A DNA stretch of 64,000 nt from Autumnicola patrickiae (GTDB taxonomy: Bacteria > Bacteroidota > Bacteroidia > Flavobacteriales > Flavobacteriaceae): assembly GCF_031846525.1 (NCBI RefSeq), contig NZ_JAVRHM010000011.1:62001-126000 (forward strand), given 5' to 3'. The translations under genes and the position numbers were made by a program. The first letter of the stretch is position 1. Every line of letters starts with the position of its first letter. Positions 54,136 to 63,285 of the stretch are shown piece by piece. The notes beneath the pieces are model-generated. The model was not told the DNA's origin, made no database searches, and was given only the letters and a program-made list of their open reading frames with translations.

Positions 54136-55023
54136 TCACACCAGTCGCTCCTTAAAAAACGCAACAGTACGTTGCCAGGCGAGCTCCGCAGCAGCTTTAT
54201 CATATCGGGGGGTCGTTGTGTTATGAAATCCGTGGTTCACCCCTTCATAAAAATGAACAGTATAGTTAACGCTATTCACTTTGAGTGCCTTTTCATAATC
54301 TGGCCAGCCCTCATTAACCCGGGAGTCCAGTTCCGCATAATGGATTAACAGAGGCGCTTTAATCTGTGCGGTTTCTTCGGAAGTAGGCTGTCCGCCATAA
54401 AATGGGACTGCTGCTTTTAATTCAGGCACCCGCACCGCCATCATGTTTGATATCCATCCACCAAAACAGAATCCAACCACGCCAATGTTGCCGTTGCAGT
54501 CCTTGTGATTTTTAAGATATTCAAAGGCAGCTATAAAATCCTCAAGCATCTCGTTGCGATCGCGTTGTTTTTGCAATTCCCGGCCGGCATCATCATTTCC
54601 CGGATAGCCGCCAAGCGGGGATAACGCATCAGGTGCAATGCTAATAAACCCATCCAAAGCCGTCTGCCTGCCCACATCTTCAATATAAGGATTTAAGCCA
54701 CGGTTCTCATGCACGACAATGACTCCAGGCAATTTTCCTGATTTCTCTTTTGGAGTGGATAACAGCGCCTTAATACTTCCGCCACCCCTGGGAGAATCAT
54801 ATTGAATATATCCAGAGTCCAAACGCGGATCGTCTTTGCTAACCAACAGTGTATTTATATAATCAGGAGACATAAAACTTAGCAGAGATCCTACCGTGAG
54901 GCCGCCAACGGCATATAATGAGAGTTTCTCAACAAACTGGCGTCTGTTGAGCTTATTGTGGGCGTAATCATCATACAGGTCAAATACTTCTTGATCAATA
55001 TCTTCTTTCTTAAGGTTCTTCAT
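54136..55023 (-). CDS. dienelactone hydrolase family protein with Tat-like leader
   Basis: 295 residues. The first ~60 residues have NRRQFVEKLSLYAVGGLTVG, a twin-arginine plus hydrophobic stretch, so export is likely. The alpha/beta hydrolase follows with VVVHENRGLNPYIEDV, the nucleophile elbow GFCFGGW (Cys as in dienelactone hydrolases), LDSRVNEGWP with Asp and NHGFHN with the His. The substrate is unknown; esters or lactones are usual. Confidence 0.92.
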   Translation of the reverse strand: MKNLKKEDIDQEVFDLYDDYAHNKLNRRQFVEKLSLYAVGGLTVGSLLSFMSPDYINTLLVSKDDPRLDSGYIQYDSPRGGGSIKALLSTPKEKSGKLPGVIVVHENRGLNPYIEDVGRQTALDGFISIAPDALSPLGGYPGNDDAGRELQKQRDRNEMLEDFIAAFEYLKNHKDCNGNIGVVGFCFGGWISNMMAVRVPELKAAVPFYGGQPTSEETAQIKAPLLIHYAELDSRVNEGWPDYEKALKVNSVNYTVHFYEGVNHGFHNTTTPRYDKAAAELAWQRTVAFFKERLV

Positions 55024-55126
55024 GAGGATAATTATTTAGTGATCAACAAGATATGAATATTTAGTACCTAATTCATACTTTGTTTTTGGAATATCAACAC
55101 ATGAATAAGTGGTTTTTACCACTACA

Positions 55127-55266
55127 CGTCAGTTCGAGTGTCTTTTGCTGTAGTGAGAGCGACAGCAAAAATGTATTGAGAACAGGTTGGAGCAAAAAAC
55201 TCCCTTGGGTGTTCTCGATACAAATTTTTCTTGCCGAAAGGCTCCAATAATTCACTCGAACTCACG
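55127..55266. repeat. multi-hairpin REP-like element
   Basis: Outer arms TCAGTTCGAGTG (55129-55140) and CACTCGAACT (55253-55262) are inverted. Inside are TTTTGCTGT/ACAGCAAAA (near 55143-55170) and TGTATTGAGAAC/GTTCTCGATACA (near 55172-55222). The nested stems suggest a structured mobile palindrome between the hydrolase gene and the HxlR gene. No coding potential. Confidence 0.7.
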
Positions 55267-55353
55267 AGGGTTACCTTTTAAATCTTTTTTTGACAGATGC
55301 AGCTTTACCCTTTAAAATTTGTAAGTTGGTCTTATCTTGTTCCTAATTCTATT

Positions 55354-55731
55354 TTAGATCATAGTATGTTTAGGAGAATTAACTATTTGTTCCCTATGCT
55401 TTATGCCCCATTCTGCAATTACATTGGTTAACTCTTTTAAAGATTTTCCATATTCAGAGATTTGGTAAGTTACGGTTACCGGTTTGGTGTCGAGAACCTT
55501 CCTTATTACCAGTTTATTCATTTCCAGGTCCTTTAATTCCCTGCTCAGCATTTTACCGGATATTCCATTTACTTCTTTTAACAATTCCGAAAATCGCATC
55601 GGTTCATAACAAAGACAGGCTATAATAGATATTTTCCATTTTCCGCTTAATACATCCATCGTATCGTGAATTGCCCTAATCTTTTTTGTACAATCATGCA
55701 CAGCTGTAAAATCTAAAACTTTTTCTTCCAT
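55354..55731 (-). CDS. HxlR family transcriptional regulator
   Basis: 125 residues. A winged HTH of the HxlR type: VLSGKWKISIIACLCYEPMRFSELLKEV, SGKMLSRELKDLE, then the wing (TKPVTVTYQISEYGKSL). A conserved Cys near the N-terminus (HDCTK) resembles redox-sensing HxlR proteins such as HypR or YodB. Divergent from the nitroreductase gene 95 bp away, which it probably controls in response to quinones or electrophiles. Confidence 0.93.
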   Translation of the reverse strand: MEEKVLDFTAVHDCTKKIRAIHDTMDVLSGKWKISIIACLCYEPMRFSELLKEVNGISGKMLSRELKDLEMNKLVIRKVLDTKPVTVTYQISEYGKSLKELTNVIAEWGIKHREQIVNSPKHTMI

Positions 55732-55752
55732 ATCTCAAGGAGGTTACTTAAA

Positions 55753-55786
55753 TGTCACTATTACTTTTTGTCACAAAGTTACTCTT
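55753..55786. promoter_or_regulatory. possible HxlR operator (direct repeat)
   Basis: TGTCACTATTACTTTT and TGTCACAAAGTTACTCTT are two similar copies 16 bp apart in the divergent promoter region. They lie before the nitroreductase -7 box. Confidence 0.4.
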
Positions 55787-55802
55787 TTAAACCAATCTGG
55801 TT

Positions 55803-55810
55803 TACCTTTG
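55803..55810 (+). promoter_or_regulatory. -7 element of the nitroreductase gene
   Basis: TACCTTTG matches TAnnTTTG, 17 bp before the start codon. No TTTG at the -33 distance, in line with regulated transcription. Confidence 0.5.
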
Positions 55811-55826
55811 TTCAAAATAAAGAATT

Positions 55827-56525
55827 ATGAGTTTACTGGAAGATTTACACTGGCGCTATGCCACCAAAAAAATGAATGGCAAAAAAGTGCCTCAGGATAA
55901 ATTAGATTATATACTGGAAGCTGCCCGTATGGCTCCTTCTTCCTCAGGCCTGCAGCCTTATAAAATTATTGTTATTTCTGATAAGGCGTTGTTGGAAAAA
56001 ATTAAAGGAATTGCCTGGAATCAAAGTCAGATAACAGATTGTTCCCATTTATTGGTTTTCGCAGCCTGGAATGGTTATAACGATGAAAGGGTTTCAAAGG
56101 TTTTTAACTATACCATGGATGAAAGGAAGTTGCCCCACAACACAATGGACAATTACAAAAATAATATTTTAAGCCTGTACGAACCTTTGGGACAGGAGTG
56201 GCAGGCACATCATTCCGCTAAACAGAGCTACATATCTTTTGGTTTGGCAATTGCAGCTGCGGCTGAGCAGAAGGTAGATGCAACTCCAATAGAAGGATTT
56301 ATTCCTGAAAAATTAGATGAGCTTTTAAAATTAACGGGTAGTGGTTATAAAAGCACCTTACTGCTGCCTTTGGGATACAGGGAAGATGAAAATGACTGGT
56401 TAGTGAGCATGAAAAAAGTGAGGACACCTAAGGAAGATTTTATTACAGAAATGACAATAGAGGACGCAGCAGATTTTAATGAAGCTCCTATGGAAGGAAG
56501 TATAGGAAATCCTACTAAAGAATAA
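55827..56525 (+). CDS. NAD(P)H-dependent nitroreductase family oxidoreductase
   Basis: 232 residues. FMN-binding nitroreductase fold: RYATKKMNGKKVPQDKL, AARMAPSSSGLQPYKIIVI, the middle AKQSYISFGLAIAAAAE, and the C-terminal STLLLPLGYREDENDW. Similar to NfsB-type enzymes that reduce nitroaromatics, quinones and flavins. Acidic tail. It is divergently paired with the HxlR regulator, a common arrangement for stress-induced flavin reductases. Confidence 0.92.
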   Translation: MSLLEDLHWRYATKKMNGKKVPQDKLDYILEAARMAPSSSGLQPYKIIVISDKALLEKIKGIAWNQSQITDCSHLLVFAAWNGYNDERVSKVFNYTMDERKLPHNTMDNYKNNILSLYEPLGQEWQAHHSAKQSYISFGLAIAAAAEQKVDATPIEGFIPEKLDELLKLTGSGYKSTLLLPLGYREDENDWLVSMKKVRTPKEDFITEMTIEDAADFNEAPMEGSIGNPTKE

Positions 56526-56555
56526 ATGATTACAAAAAGAAGAAGCCGTCTCTTT

Positions 56556-56775
56556 TTAAACGGATGGTTTCCCTTTTTTAAATTTAATCGACAGTCTTAA
56601 GGTAAATGGATTAAAAATCTGCTCTGCCTGAAGTTTAACTGTATTTAAGAATATACTGATTAACCAGAGCCTTCCTTTTTCTGAGAATAGTTCTTTCATT
56701 TCGTACAGGTCTATGGTGATCTTCAACTTCTGGACATTTTCCAGCGGCTTTACTGCCGCTCCAAAGTTTTAATTT
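56556..56775 (-). pseudogene. possible gene remnant
   Basis: A minus-strand frame without a good start reads LKITIDLYEMKELFSEKG and onward to LRLSIKFKKGKPSV before a TAA at 56556. A stop lies just upstream of its first ~65 codons. The composition looks protein-like, and no intact gene fits the 660-bp gap 56526-57187. No family recognised; it may be noise. Confidence 0.3.
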
Positions 56776-56952
56776 CTGAAACCCATAGTGCTGATATTTC
56801 TTTAAGTTAGTCATAATCTATAAAACTGGTAATCCAATCGCCGGATTATTACCGTTTATATTTAAATAGATGCCCCCAAATCTACCATAACTTACCTGCG
56901 CGAGGTTCCTGTGCTGTTTTTATAGCGTACGGGAAGTTAAGCGTTAAGTAAA

Positions 56953-57000
56953 AACAGCATAGGGCGCAATCTACTTCTGTTTTATATTACCAGTAAAATA
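56953..57000 (-). repeat. direct repeat, copy 1 (partner at 62596)
   Basis: AAACAGCATAGG, then CTACTTCTGTT and TTACCAGTAAA, in the same order and orientation as at 62596-62640 where it covers the start of the UbiA gene. About 37 of 48 positions appear to match by eye. Confidence 0.55.
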
Positions 57001-57187
57001 TTCTGGTTCATAAGTAGCTTAAGCGCAGAGGGAGAAAAAATCAGTATAGAAAAATTGGCTTCGATTTAATGAGTAAGGATTCTTAAATCAACGTTATTAC
57101 TATCCTTAGAAATCAATTATTAATCAAACTTTCCAAAAAAAAAAATTATCCCTAGCATAGAAGGTAAGGTTCATCCTTTTCTATACC

Positions 57188-58234
57188 TTAATTTGGAAAC
57201 CTTACCTTTTCCGGGTGTTCTTTTAGTTCTTTTAAAATATTTCCGAATAGCCTGGTCTTGACTTTCCCGGATGTTTTGGGGTTCACCAGATAACGTACAG
57301 TGACTTCTATCCAGGAATTTTCATGTGCTTTCAGAATTACTGAAGGCCGTTCCCGAACCTCGAGTTGTTCCACAAGAGTGTCTGCCAGGATTTTCTTGTA
57401 CCTTTTAACTCTTCGGGTCATAGCTTCCCCAATTTCTTCTTCTGCTATTTTTTTTATAGTATTTGTGGTGAACAACAGGTCACTGTCATATGAAATATAA
57501 AGTTTAAGCTCGTTCCAGATAAAAGGAAACAGTGGCCAGGAATAATTATATATGTATTCACTAAATACTTTGGAATTTGTAAACTTGATGATTCGACCAC
57601 TGGGGTGGTCCCCGGATAAATAATCTCCCCTAAATTCCCATAGGGTAGTATCGAGGTAACCTACTCGTATCACGTCACCGTATGCAGAACCTATTTTAAT
57701 TCGATCCCCCACTTCATAAGGTTTCCGGATAAGGAGGTAAATCCATCCGAAAAAGCTCGTGAAGGTATTTTGAAGGGCTAGTCCTAATATTAAAGAACCT
57801 ACCCCAAAAGATACCACCGTAGCGTACCAATTAGCAAATAATAAAGAAAGGGCAATGATGAAAATAAATATTATGCTAAAGAGGTTGATTATGTTCTTGA
57901 GGTTGTAAACAGTAGATTTGTCTTCTATTCTTCTATTTAAAATTTTTTTAAGCAAACGGTTTATTACCAGGATAATGGCTATGAACATAAGCGCCATCAA
58001 GATCCTCTGTGCCAACGGGACATAAGTGAGCGGGATTGGTATTATCTGGTATTGTACCAGAATATATAAGCTACAGCATAAAAGGAAGATGATTGCCGTG
58101 ACCCCTAAAGCAGAAGATCGTTCTTTTTCGTTTTCCTGCTTGCCTCCTGAAGATTGCTTGACAGCCTCCTGAACTTTTTTATTTTGAAGGATTTCTTTTA
58201 TTTCCTGTGCTTCTGCTTGATCCTGATTTTTCAT
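57188..58234 (-). CDS. mechanosensitive ion channel family protein (MscS-type, short)
   Basis: 348 residues. A cytoplasmic charged N-terminus (~40 residues, Gln/Lys-rich) is followed by transmembrane segments near residues 50-65, 80-100 and 118-140. The MscS pore/beta region follows, with VSFGVGSLILGLALQNTFTS and KPYEVGDRIKIGSAYGDV. A cytoplasmic C-terminal domain ends near PEKVRFPN. It should be an inner-membrane osmotic safety valve. Not related in detail to the long MscS at 6788. Confidence 0.9.
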   Translation of the reverse strand: MKNQDQAEAQEIKEILQNKKVQEAVKQSSGGKQENEKERSSALGVTAIIFLLCCSLYILVQYQIIPIPLTYVPLAQRILMALMFIAIILVINRLLKKILNRRIEDKSTVYNLKNIINLFSIIFIFIIALSLLFANWYATVVSFGVGSLILGLALQNTFTSFFGWIYLLIRKPYEVGDRIKIGSAYGDVIRVGYLDTTLWEFRGDYLSGDHPSGRIIKFTNSKVFSEYIYNYSWPLFPFIWNELKLYISYDSDLLFTTNTIKKIAEEEIGEAMTRRVKRYKKILADTLVEQLEVRERPSVILKAHENSWIEVTVRYLVNPKTSGKVKTRLFGNILKELKEHPEKVRFPN

Positions 58235-58459
58235 TAATTTCCAGAAATAGTTTTAAAACTAATATCCCAATCCAAGGGAAAAGATGGATTCTTCCCTGCC
58301 CGTGAAATTGCATTTCCTTGCGACCATTATCAACAAACTTAAACAACAGGAGATGCCGCTGCAATGAATTATCAATAGTTTAAGATTTATTAGTTCCTGT
58401 AAGGTGAGGTATTATGCCTATCTTTTTAGGAATAATCTTGATGTCAAACAATTTATACG

Positions 58460-59455
58460 ATGAACGTAGAAAAAAAAGTCCCACAAACACTTCAAGTAAT
58501 TAGAGCGGTTGGAATTCTTTTTGCCTTTATCTTATCTGCTACTTTTTCGCAGGCCCAAACGAGAAAAATCTATAATGCTAATAAGACACAAGCATTAGAA
58601 GAACTCACGGTCAAAGAAGGTGGATTAAGCTTCTATGTAATAGGTGATTGGGGAAGAAATGGACATTTTAAACAAATGGAAATTGCAGCGATCATGCAAC
58701 AAGCAGGATTTATTATAAAGCCAGATTTTATTATTTCCACTGGTGATAATTTTTATCCTGATGGTATTGCATCTGTAAAAGATCCTTTTATCATTAGCAG
58801 TTTTGAAGATATATATTACGGATCCAATCTTTTTTGCCCATGGTATTTGGTTCTTGGCAACCACGGTTATCTGGGAAATGTAGAGGCACAAATTGATTAT
58901 ACCAAAATTAGCCAGAGATGGAATATGCCAAATCACTACTATTTGGTTGATAAAGAAGTGGATGATTTCAAGACAAGATTAATCTTCCTCGACACTAATC
59001 CTTTACAGCAATCTTATTATGAGGAAGAAAAATACAGAAAAATTAAAGAACAGGATACCCTGCAGCAGAAGCGATGGCTACTCAATGCTCTGGAAACTTC
59101 AGAGGCTAAATGGAATATAGTTGTAGGACATCATCCTATGTATTCAGCAGGTAAAGATCAAGAAGAAACCTCACTTCAGAACCTTCTGGAGAGTACCTCA
59201 AAGGATTCAAAGGTAGATATTGTTTTTTCGGGTCATCAACATGTAATTGCACACCAGAAATCCGATGAATCCACCATTCAGCAATTTATTTCCGGGTCAG
59301 GATCCAGGGGTGAAGATGTCGGTAAATCTTCTTCAACAAAGTTTATTGATTCCGATGAGGGATTTCTGATCGTCATTGTACAGGAAAAGGAAATATTAGT
59401 GCAGGCGGTAAATTGGAAGGGAGAAGTTCTCTACAAAAGAGAAATTTTTAGATAA
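58460..59455 (+). CDS. metallophosphoesterase, purple-acid-phosphatase-like
   Basis: 331 residues. A signal peptide (hydrophobic residues ~13-32, ending SQAQ) is followed by a calcineurin-like phosphoesterase domain: VIGDWGRNGH, ISTGDNFYPDG, LVLGNHGYLGN, VVGHHPMYS and VFSGHQH, the set of metal ligands seen in type-5 acid phosphatases. An exported phosphatase is expected, for phosphate scavenging. No Pho genes adjoin it. Confidence 0.92.
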   Translation: MNVEKKVPQTLQVIRAVGILFAFILSATFSQAQTRKIYNANKTQALEELTVKEGGLSFYVIGDWGRNGHFKQMEIAAIMQQAGFIIKPDFIISTGDNFYPDGIASVKDPFIISSFEDIYYGSNLFCPWYLVLGNHGYLGNVEAQIDYTKISQRWNMPNHYYLVDKEVDDFKTRLIFLDTNPLQQSYYEEEKYRKIKEQDTLQQKRWLLNALETSEAKWNIVVGHHPMYSAGKDQEETSLQNLLESTSKDSKVDIVFSGHQHVIAHQKSDESTIQQFISGSGSRGEDVGKSSSTKFIDSDEGFLIVIVQEKEILVQAVNWKGEVLYKREIFR

Positions 59456-59679
59456 TACAAACTTCTATTCCAACAGCTTCACTTTTGAAGTGAAATACTT
59501 TCTGAAAGATAATATGGATTAATCTTAAATGGTTACGGCACCCATTCCTACTTTAAAAAGGGTGTTTTTCCCCTTCCCCTAAAAGATAAAATTTTAAATA
59601 TTTGTAAGACCAAAACTCTTAACCTTACAATCAAGGGGATTGAAATACTGGAGGTCTTAATTTTTTTAGCTTTTCTTTT

Positions 59680-59775
59680 ATGGTAAATGTTGTAGTAATA
59701 GCACTTTATGTAACAATTATTATTAATGCCTTCTTATTATTCAAATATGAATATAACAGAAAAGGATTAAAATAG
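59680..59775 (+). CDS. possible small membrane peptide
   Basis: 31 residues: a hydrophobic span (VVVIALYVTIIINAFLLF) and a short basic tail (KYEYNRKGLK). A GGAGG-like motif (TGGAGGTC) lies about 27 bp upstream, too far for a normal ribosome site. The gap 59456-59980 otherwise shows nothing. Weakly supported. Confidence 0.3.
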   Translation: MVNVVVIALYVTIIINAFLLFKYEYNRKGLK

Positions 59776-59980
59776 GTAGTAGGACCTAAATTTTTCCAAT
59801 ACTTTTTTATTAGATTTCTTATTACGAGATTTAAAAAACCACTCCTTTCAATCAGGTAGCTTTTGCTTTAAAACTCTTCTTTAGGTATTCAATATGGAGA
59901 GCAGTTTGTTGCAAAGTAGATTTTACTTTTTTAAATTTTTACCTGCTATTAATTATGTGGAATTTTACCTGACGACCTTT

Positions 59981-61488
59981 TCAGTCGAATATGTGTTCTT
60001 CATAATCTTTCCACCATTTCTCAATGTCAATTTTTGGTTCTCTACAAACGTAAAGGGGAATTCCATTTTCTTCTTCAATCGCATATTTGTGCGTGATTAT
60101 TTTGACCAACTCCACATCTCCAAATACATATTCTACAGTTGCTTTTTCATTACCTAAACTTATCCAGACATCGGCATCTTTTTCACCATGCCCCCAGGTC
60201 CAAAAAGTACCGTGCCTGCTTATAGGATTTGGTAGATTGTATTTCTTACCTAAAATTTTAAGAGCTCCAGCTTCTCCATAATTCTCTGCCCATAGTACAC
60301 AATTGTTTTTTTCTTGGGGACTTAAAGATCGATACACACTATCTACCAGTTTCACCTGTTCTTCCCATCCAAACATATCAGCATAATCCCCGGTTAAATC
60401 TAACCGGTCATTTTTTTCTTCTAATTGAGCGTATTTGACAAACTTTTCAATTGGAAGTACTGGCGTAGCCTCAGGAATAAAGTAAATGGATGGCACTAGA
60501 GTTATTGTGGCTATGGCATATATCCAATAGGTTTTTTTAGATAGTAAAGATTCTATTTTAACTGCTCCGCTGGCAAAAAGAACCGGATAAATTCCAAAAA
60601 CATAATATGCTTTGGAATTGAGCAGCCACATAGTGAAAAATATAGTAACAGTGGCAATCCCGACTAATCTATACTTCTTTAAGTTCTTACCCACTATTAA
60701 CGCGAATATTCCGAAAATACTTATGATTAATGTAAATGGAAATTGTAATTGTTCAAGCCCAAATTCCATTATGTTCAATTCATTAAGCTGATTGTCATTT
60801 AAGGCTTGTAAATGCTTCAAAAGAGGAAAATCACTTTGAATTTGCCATATGATATTGGGGAGGAAAATTAGTAAAGAAATAAAGAATGAGATATAAAGCC
60901 ACTTGTTTTTAAATATACTTCCTTGTCGATAGAAAAACAATCCTATAAATATTCCAAATGCCCAAACTAATATGGTGTATTTGTTCATTAAGCCGAACCC
61001 TAAAGTTATTCCTACAAAAATTAAGAATTTCTTTTTCTGCGAATTAATGAATTTTATGAAAAAATAAAATCCCGCAGTCCAGAATAACTGGTCGAACGCA
61101 ACAGGTTGAAATAATGTGTGATTTCTATAAAAAGGAAGGAAAGCGAGTATACAAATTCCTGAAAGCAGTATACCCATTGATTGCCCGCCAAGTTCTTTGG
61201 CAATTAAACAACATAATATTAGGATAGTAACACCAGCAAGAGTTGGAAACAACCTTATTCCTATAAGGGAGTAATCGAACAGCCAATACGATATTTTTCC
61301 GATCACACCAATAAAGGGGGGAATTCCATAAATCCCCATTTTAAATGCTCACTAACTGATAAATGAAGTAATTCGTCGCGATGGAACCCGTAATTTCGAT
61401 TTCCAACCAATTGAATTAATAGTTTGATAAAAGATAAAACCAGAATAATTGGCAAATAATTTTTCATGTCCTGGTTTTTGTTATGCAT
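59981..61488 (-). pseudogene. GT39/ArnT-like membrane glycosyltransferase, frameshifted in a C tract
   Basis: The N-terminal frame (61303-61488) reads GNRNYGFHRDELLHLSVSEH and ends MEFPPLLV. The next frame (59981-61339) continues FIGVIGKISYWLFD with about eight transmembrane segments. GT39 proteins have the NxGxHxDE-like loop with the catalytic acid early, as here, and continue directly through EFPP. One more C in the C6 run at about 61316-61321 would join the frames, giving about 502 residues. The real start may be the Met at codon 8. It would use a polyprenyl-linked sugar at the membrane. Either a true mutation, a phase-variable tract or a sequence error. Confidence 0.85.
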
Positions 61489-61698
61489 TTTCGTGTGACG
61501 TAATTGTAATATAAAAATCTTAAAGTTATTTTTTAATTTTTAAAAAGGATAACATAGAAAAAAGAGGAGTGAGGTTAAATTCTATGTGTAATCCTAAGAT
61601 TCCTTTATATTAATAGCTTCCTCTCTTTTCTATTTCAAGTTAGATTGGTTTTATAAAGCTTGATTTCGTTTTCTGATTTTTGAAAGTCAAGCTCGGGA

Positions 61699-62610
61699 TT
61701 ATCTCAAGAATACCATTTTTCCAACCTGTATAATACCTATAGGAAATAGAAACAGGTGAGCAAGGAGAAGTATTCCGTATAACGGTTCAAAGAAACTTAG
61801 CAGGATAAGAAGAATAACCGGAAGAAAAATCTGGTAACATTCATTCATAAAGATGCAGTAGTCCTTTCTTGTGTATTTAAACGGAATAATTTCTGTGTAA
61901 AACCTTATACGTCTGTCAACTATATAGCTAAAATAAAGTAAGAGTGCGACAAAGCACCAGTACTGCCCGGAGATAAGGATAATACCGGCAAGGGCAATTA
62001 TTTCAGTAGCCATTATCAGGAAACCTGTAATGGCGGTTTTCCGGGAGCTAAAAGATTGTGCTATAGTCGGGATCCCGCTTTTAATGTCATTTTCCAAATC
62101 GTGAAACTGGTGCCACAGTATTCCTCGTATACCAAAACATGCCGACCAAAGGGTAATTAATATAATCTCAACAGTTGGAATATTTACATTGCTGTTTTCC
62201 AGAATAAGAAAAGTGGCATATAATGTTGTGAAAACCTGAGAACCAAGAGCATCTGCAAAGATTCCCCAGATTCCTCTTTCTTTTAACCGGAATGGTTTAA
62301 CTGAATAGAGGGTAAAAGAGAGGATGCACAAAAAGTAAGAAATCATGGCTATAGGTGCAGCTTTCATAAACCATAAGAAAATGAAAGTTGCCAGTAACGG
62401 CAGAATTAAAAAAATGCCACGTTGGGTTTTGCTGAAATTTTTCATCCCATTGCTCTTTCCCGCCAATGTATCCATTTTTATATCTGTGATATCATTGAGG
62501 ATACTCACAAAAATGCCACCCGGGATTAGTGAAAGCAGAATAAAAGCAAGTAGAAAGCCTTTAATGGATAAAAATCCGCTAGAAATATTGAACTGAAACA
62601 GCATAGGCAT
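61699..62610 (-). CDS. UbiA family prenyltransferase
   Basis: 303 residues, about eight transmembrane segments. The two Asp-rich motifs are NDITDIKMDTLAGKS (NDxxDxxxD, near residue 41) and HDLENDIKSG (near 165). It transfers a prenyl chain to an aromatic or related acceptor; the pathway is not shown by neighbours. The start at 62610 is the first ATG after an in-frame stop, slightly short at the N-terminus compared with family members. The start region lies inside a repeated segment (62596-62640). Confidence 0.85.
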   Translation of the reverse strand: MPMLFQFNISSGFLSIKGFLLAFILLSLIPGGIFVSILNDITDIKMDTLAGKSNGMKNFSKTQRGIFLILPLLATFIFLWFMKAAPIAMISYFLCILSFTLYSVKPFRLKERGIWGIFADALGSQVFTTLYATFLILENSNVNIPTVEIILITLWSACFGIRGILWHQFHDLENDIKSGIPTIAQSFSSRKTAITGFLIMATEIIALAGIILISGQYWCFVALLLYFSYIVDRRIRFYTEIIPFKYTRKDYCIFMNECYQIFLPVILLILLSFFEPLYGILLLAHLFLFPIGIIQVGKMVFLR

Positions 62611-62640
62611 CCTACTTCTGTTCTATTACCAGTAAATTTT
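62596..62640 (-). repeat. direct repeat, copy 2 (partner at 56953)
   Basis: GAAACAGCATAGG, CTACTTCTGTT, TATTACCAGTAAA follow the same order as at 56953-57000. It spans the UbiA start codon and its upstream region. Confidence 0.55.
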
Positions 62641-62816
62641 AACCTGTTTTCAGGGTCTTCCAAGGGATTTACTGGAAATCTCACAGCCTTTCACCACCCA
62701 ATTTTAAAAAATCTGATCTAATCGGTTAAGGCTTTGCCGCAAATTTCAACGATTTTATTGGGGGTTTCAGGGCATTTGACGCAAATTCAAAGATTTTTCG
62801 CCATGGCTATTTGTCA

Positions 62817-63274
62817 TTACAAATCCTGGTTTTCTGCTTCCAGCCACTGGCAATAATCCTCTTTGATTTCCGGATATGCTTCGAAGTAACCATCGTATCG
62901 CTTATTTTGAGATTCCATGATCATCCGGTAAACTTCAAAATTTTGCTCAGTTTTTTTATTGGCGGTGTAACTAAAGTATCCTACTAAACTTAAATCAAGT
63001 ATTCCATGATACCAAAAAGGATCAACAGGTAATTCGGTATCAGCCTGGCATTCTTTAATTTCTTATCAATGCCCTTTAGAATTTTATCCCTTTCCTGACT
63101 TTCCGTTTCCTGTTTTTGTAAGAATATGTTCAGGTCCTTTTCCAAGGCTTCGGTTGTAATTGGGATGCTGAGATCAAAAAGTTTATCCGAAAGCCGTTGA
63201 AGCTCCAGGATAGTAGTTTTAAAATCAGCCATCTCATCGGCCATCAGTTCCATAATTTCATCCAGTTTTTTCAT
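62817..63274 (-). pseudogene. mobilisation accessory protein, frameshifted
   Basis: The 5' part (MKKLDEIMELMADEMADF to about residue 72, helical) ends early at 62990 in one frame. The sequence from about 63055 continues in another frame as CQADTELPVDPFWYHGI and ends QWLEAENQDL at 62817. Adding one A in the AAGAAATT stretch (about 63056-63066) would join them into about 152 residues. It sits 11 bp downstream of the relaxase, the place of the accessory genes in Bacteroidota mobilisation loci. Family not identified. Confidence 0.65.
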
Positions 63275-63285
63275 AACTTAAAGTT

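Noticed and set aside
62739..62797. Short direct repeats (CGCAAATTTCAACGATTTT and CGCAAATTCAAAGATTTT) near the relaxase locus
   Set aside because: Only two ~18-bp copies 41 bp apart. They are too close to be element ends and lack a matching site on the other side of the window.
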